Origin: Variovorax paradoxus
GTDB lineage: Bacteria > Pseudomonadota > Gammaproteobacteria > Burkholderiales > Burkholderiaceae_C
Reading direction: 5' to 3'
Length of the DNA: 64,000 bases
Assembly (NCBI RefSeq): GCF_009498455.1
Contig: NZ_CP045644.1
Location: forward strand, 2,669,001 to 2,733,000
Shown one piece after another: positions 63,929 through 64,000 of this stretch. The notes below the pieces were generated by a model that made no database searches, was not told the origin of the DNA, and was given only the letters and a program-made list of their open reading frames with translations. The first letter of the stretch is position 1; every line of letters starts with the position of its first letter. The position numbers and the translations under genes were made by a program.

Positions 63929-64000
63929 AAAATGAAATTTAATGCAGTCATCTTTCATTGAGCGAACGCCTGCGAAGCACAGCGAGCCCTGATGAGTTGA

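Overview
The window looks like a chromosome segment of a high-GC betaproteobacterium of the Comamonadaceae, most like Variovorax. This rests on overall coding style, on conserved Burkholderiales gene orders (lolB-ispE-tRNA-Gln-prs-rplY-pth; mutM-dynamin GTPase-mutY; rapZ-recN-nadK against hrcA), and on a full pxpBCA/pcp oxoproline pathway. No database search was possible, so the genus is an inference.

Region 1 (1-19.4 kb) is core chromosome. It holds a LuxR-type response regulator with a hybrid histidine kinase, ftsY, two M16 peptidases (one with and one without the zinc motif), argP facing a LysE-type exporter gene, rsmD, coaD, the 5-oxoprolinase genes pxpB, pxpC and pxpA, and pcp. A 269-bp perfectly ended palindromic element sits between pxpC and pxpA and supplies the pxpC stop codon. 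An alpha/beta hydrolase, a histidine phosphatase, a D-aminoacylase-type amidohydrolase, a TTC38-like repeat protein, and a tautomerase with a divergent LysR regulator follow.

Region 2 (19.4-24.6 kb) is an accessory two-gene unit. A 1225-residue metallophosphoesterase with a long helical insertion is followed 8 bp later by a pentapeptide/beta-helix lipoprotein. The pair resembles a large effector with a membrane-anchored partner, but no secretion marker is visible.

Region 3 (24.6-47.2 kb) returns to core functions. A peptide ABC transporter (dppB, C, D, F-like, then a binding protein coupled to an amidase) is followed by a ferredoxin, pth, rplY, prs, tRNA-Gln, ispE, lolB, a large TPR protein, mutM, a dynamin-like GTPase, mutY, rapZ, recN, nadK, hrcA and a tRNA with anticodon CAT. 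Together with Pcp, PxpABC, the D-aminoacylase and the amidase, the transporter suggests strong capacity for scavenging peptides and modified amino acids.

Region 4 (47.2-64 kb) begins directly after that tRNA and has the marks of a genomic island: lower GC, short orphan genes, broken genes, degenerate repeats and defence genes. Its centre is a two-gene OLD-family ATPase/TOPRIM nuclease plus UvrD-like helicase unit (Gabija-like). Around it are OmpA-like and TonB-like envelope proteins, one of them frameshifted by a 5-bp tandem duplication, two paralogous zinc-ribbon membrane proteins, two HTH regulators, a papain/C39-like protein beside a protein of a type I recall from conjugative elements, and a cluster of small secreted proteins that includes a decayed second copy and a paralogous pair. 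No integrase or second attachment site is visible, so the island probably continues past the window.
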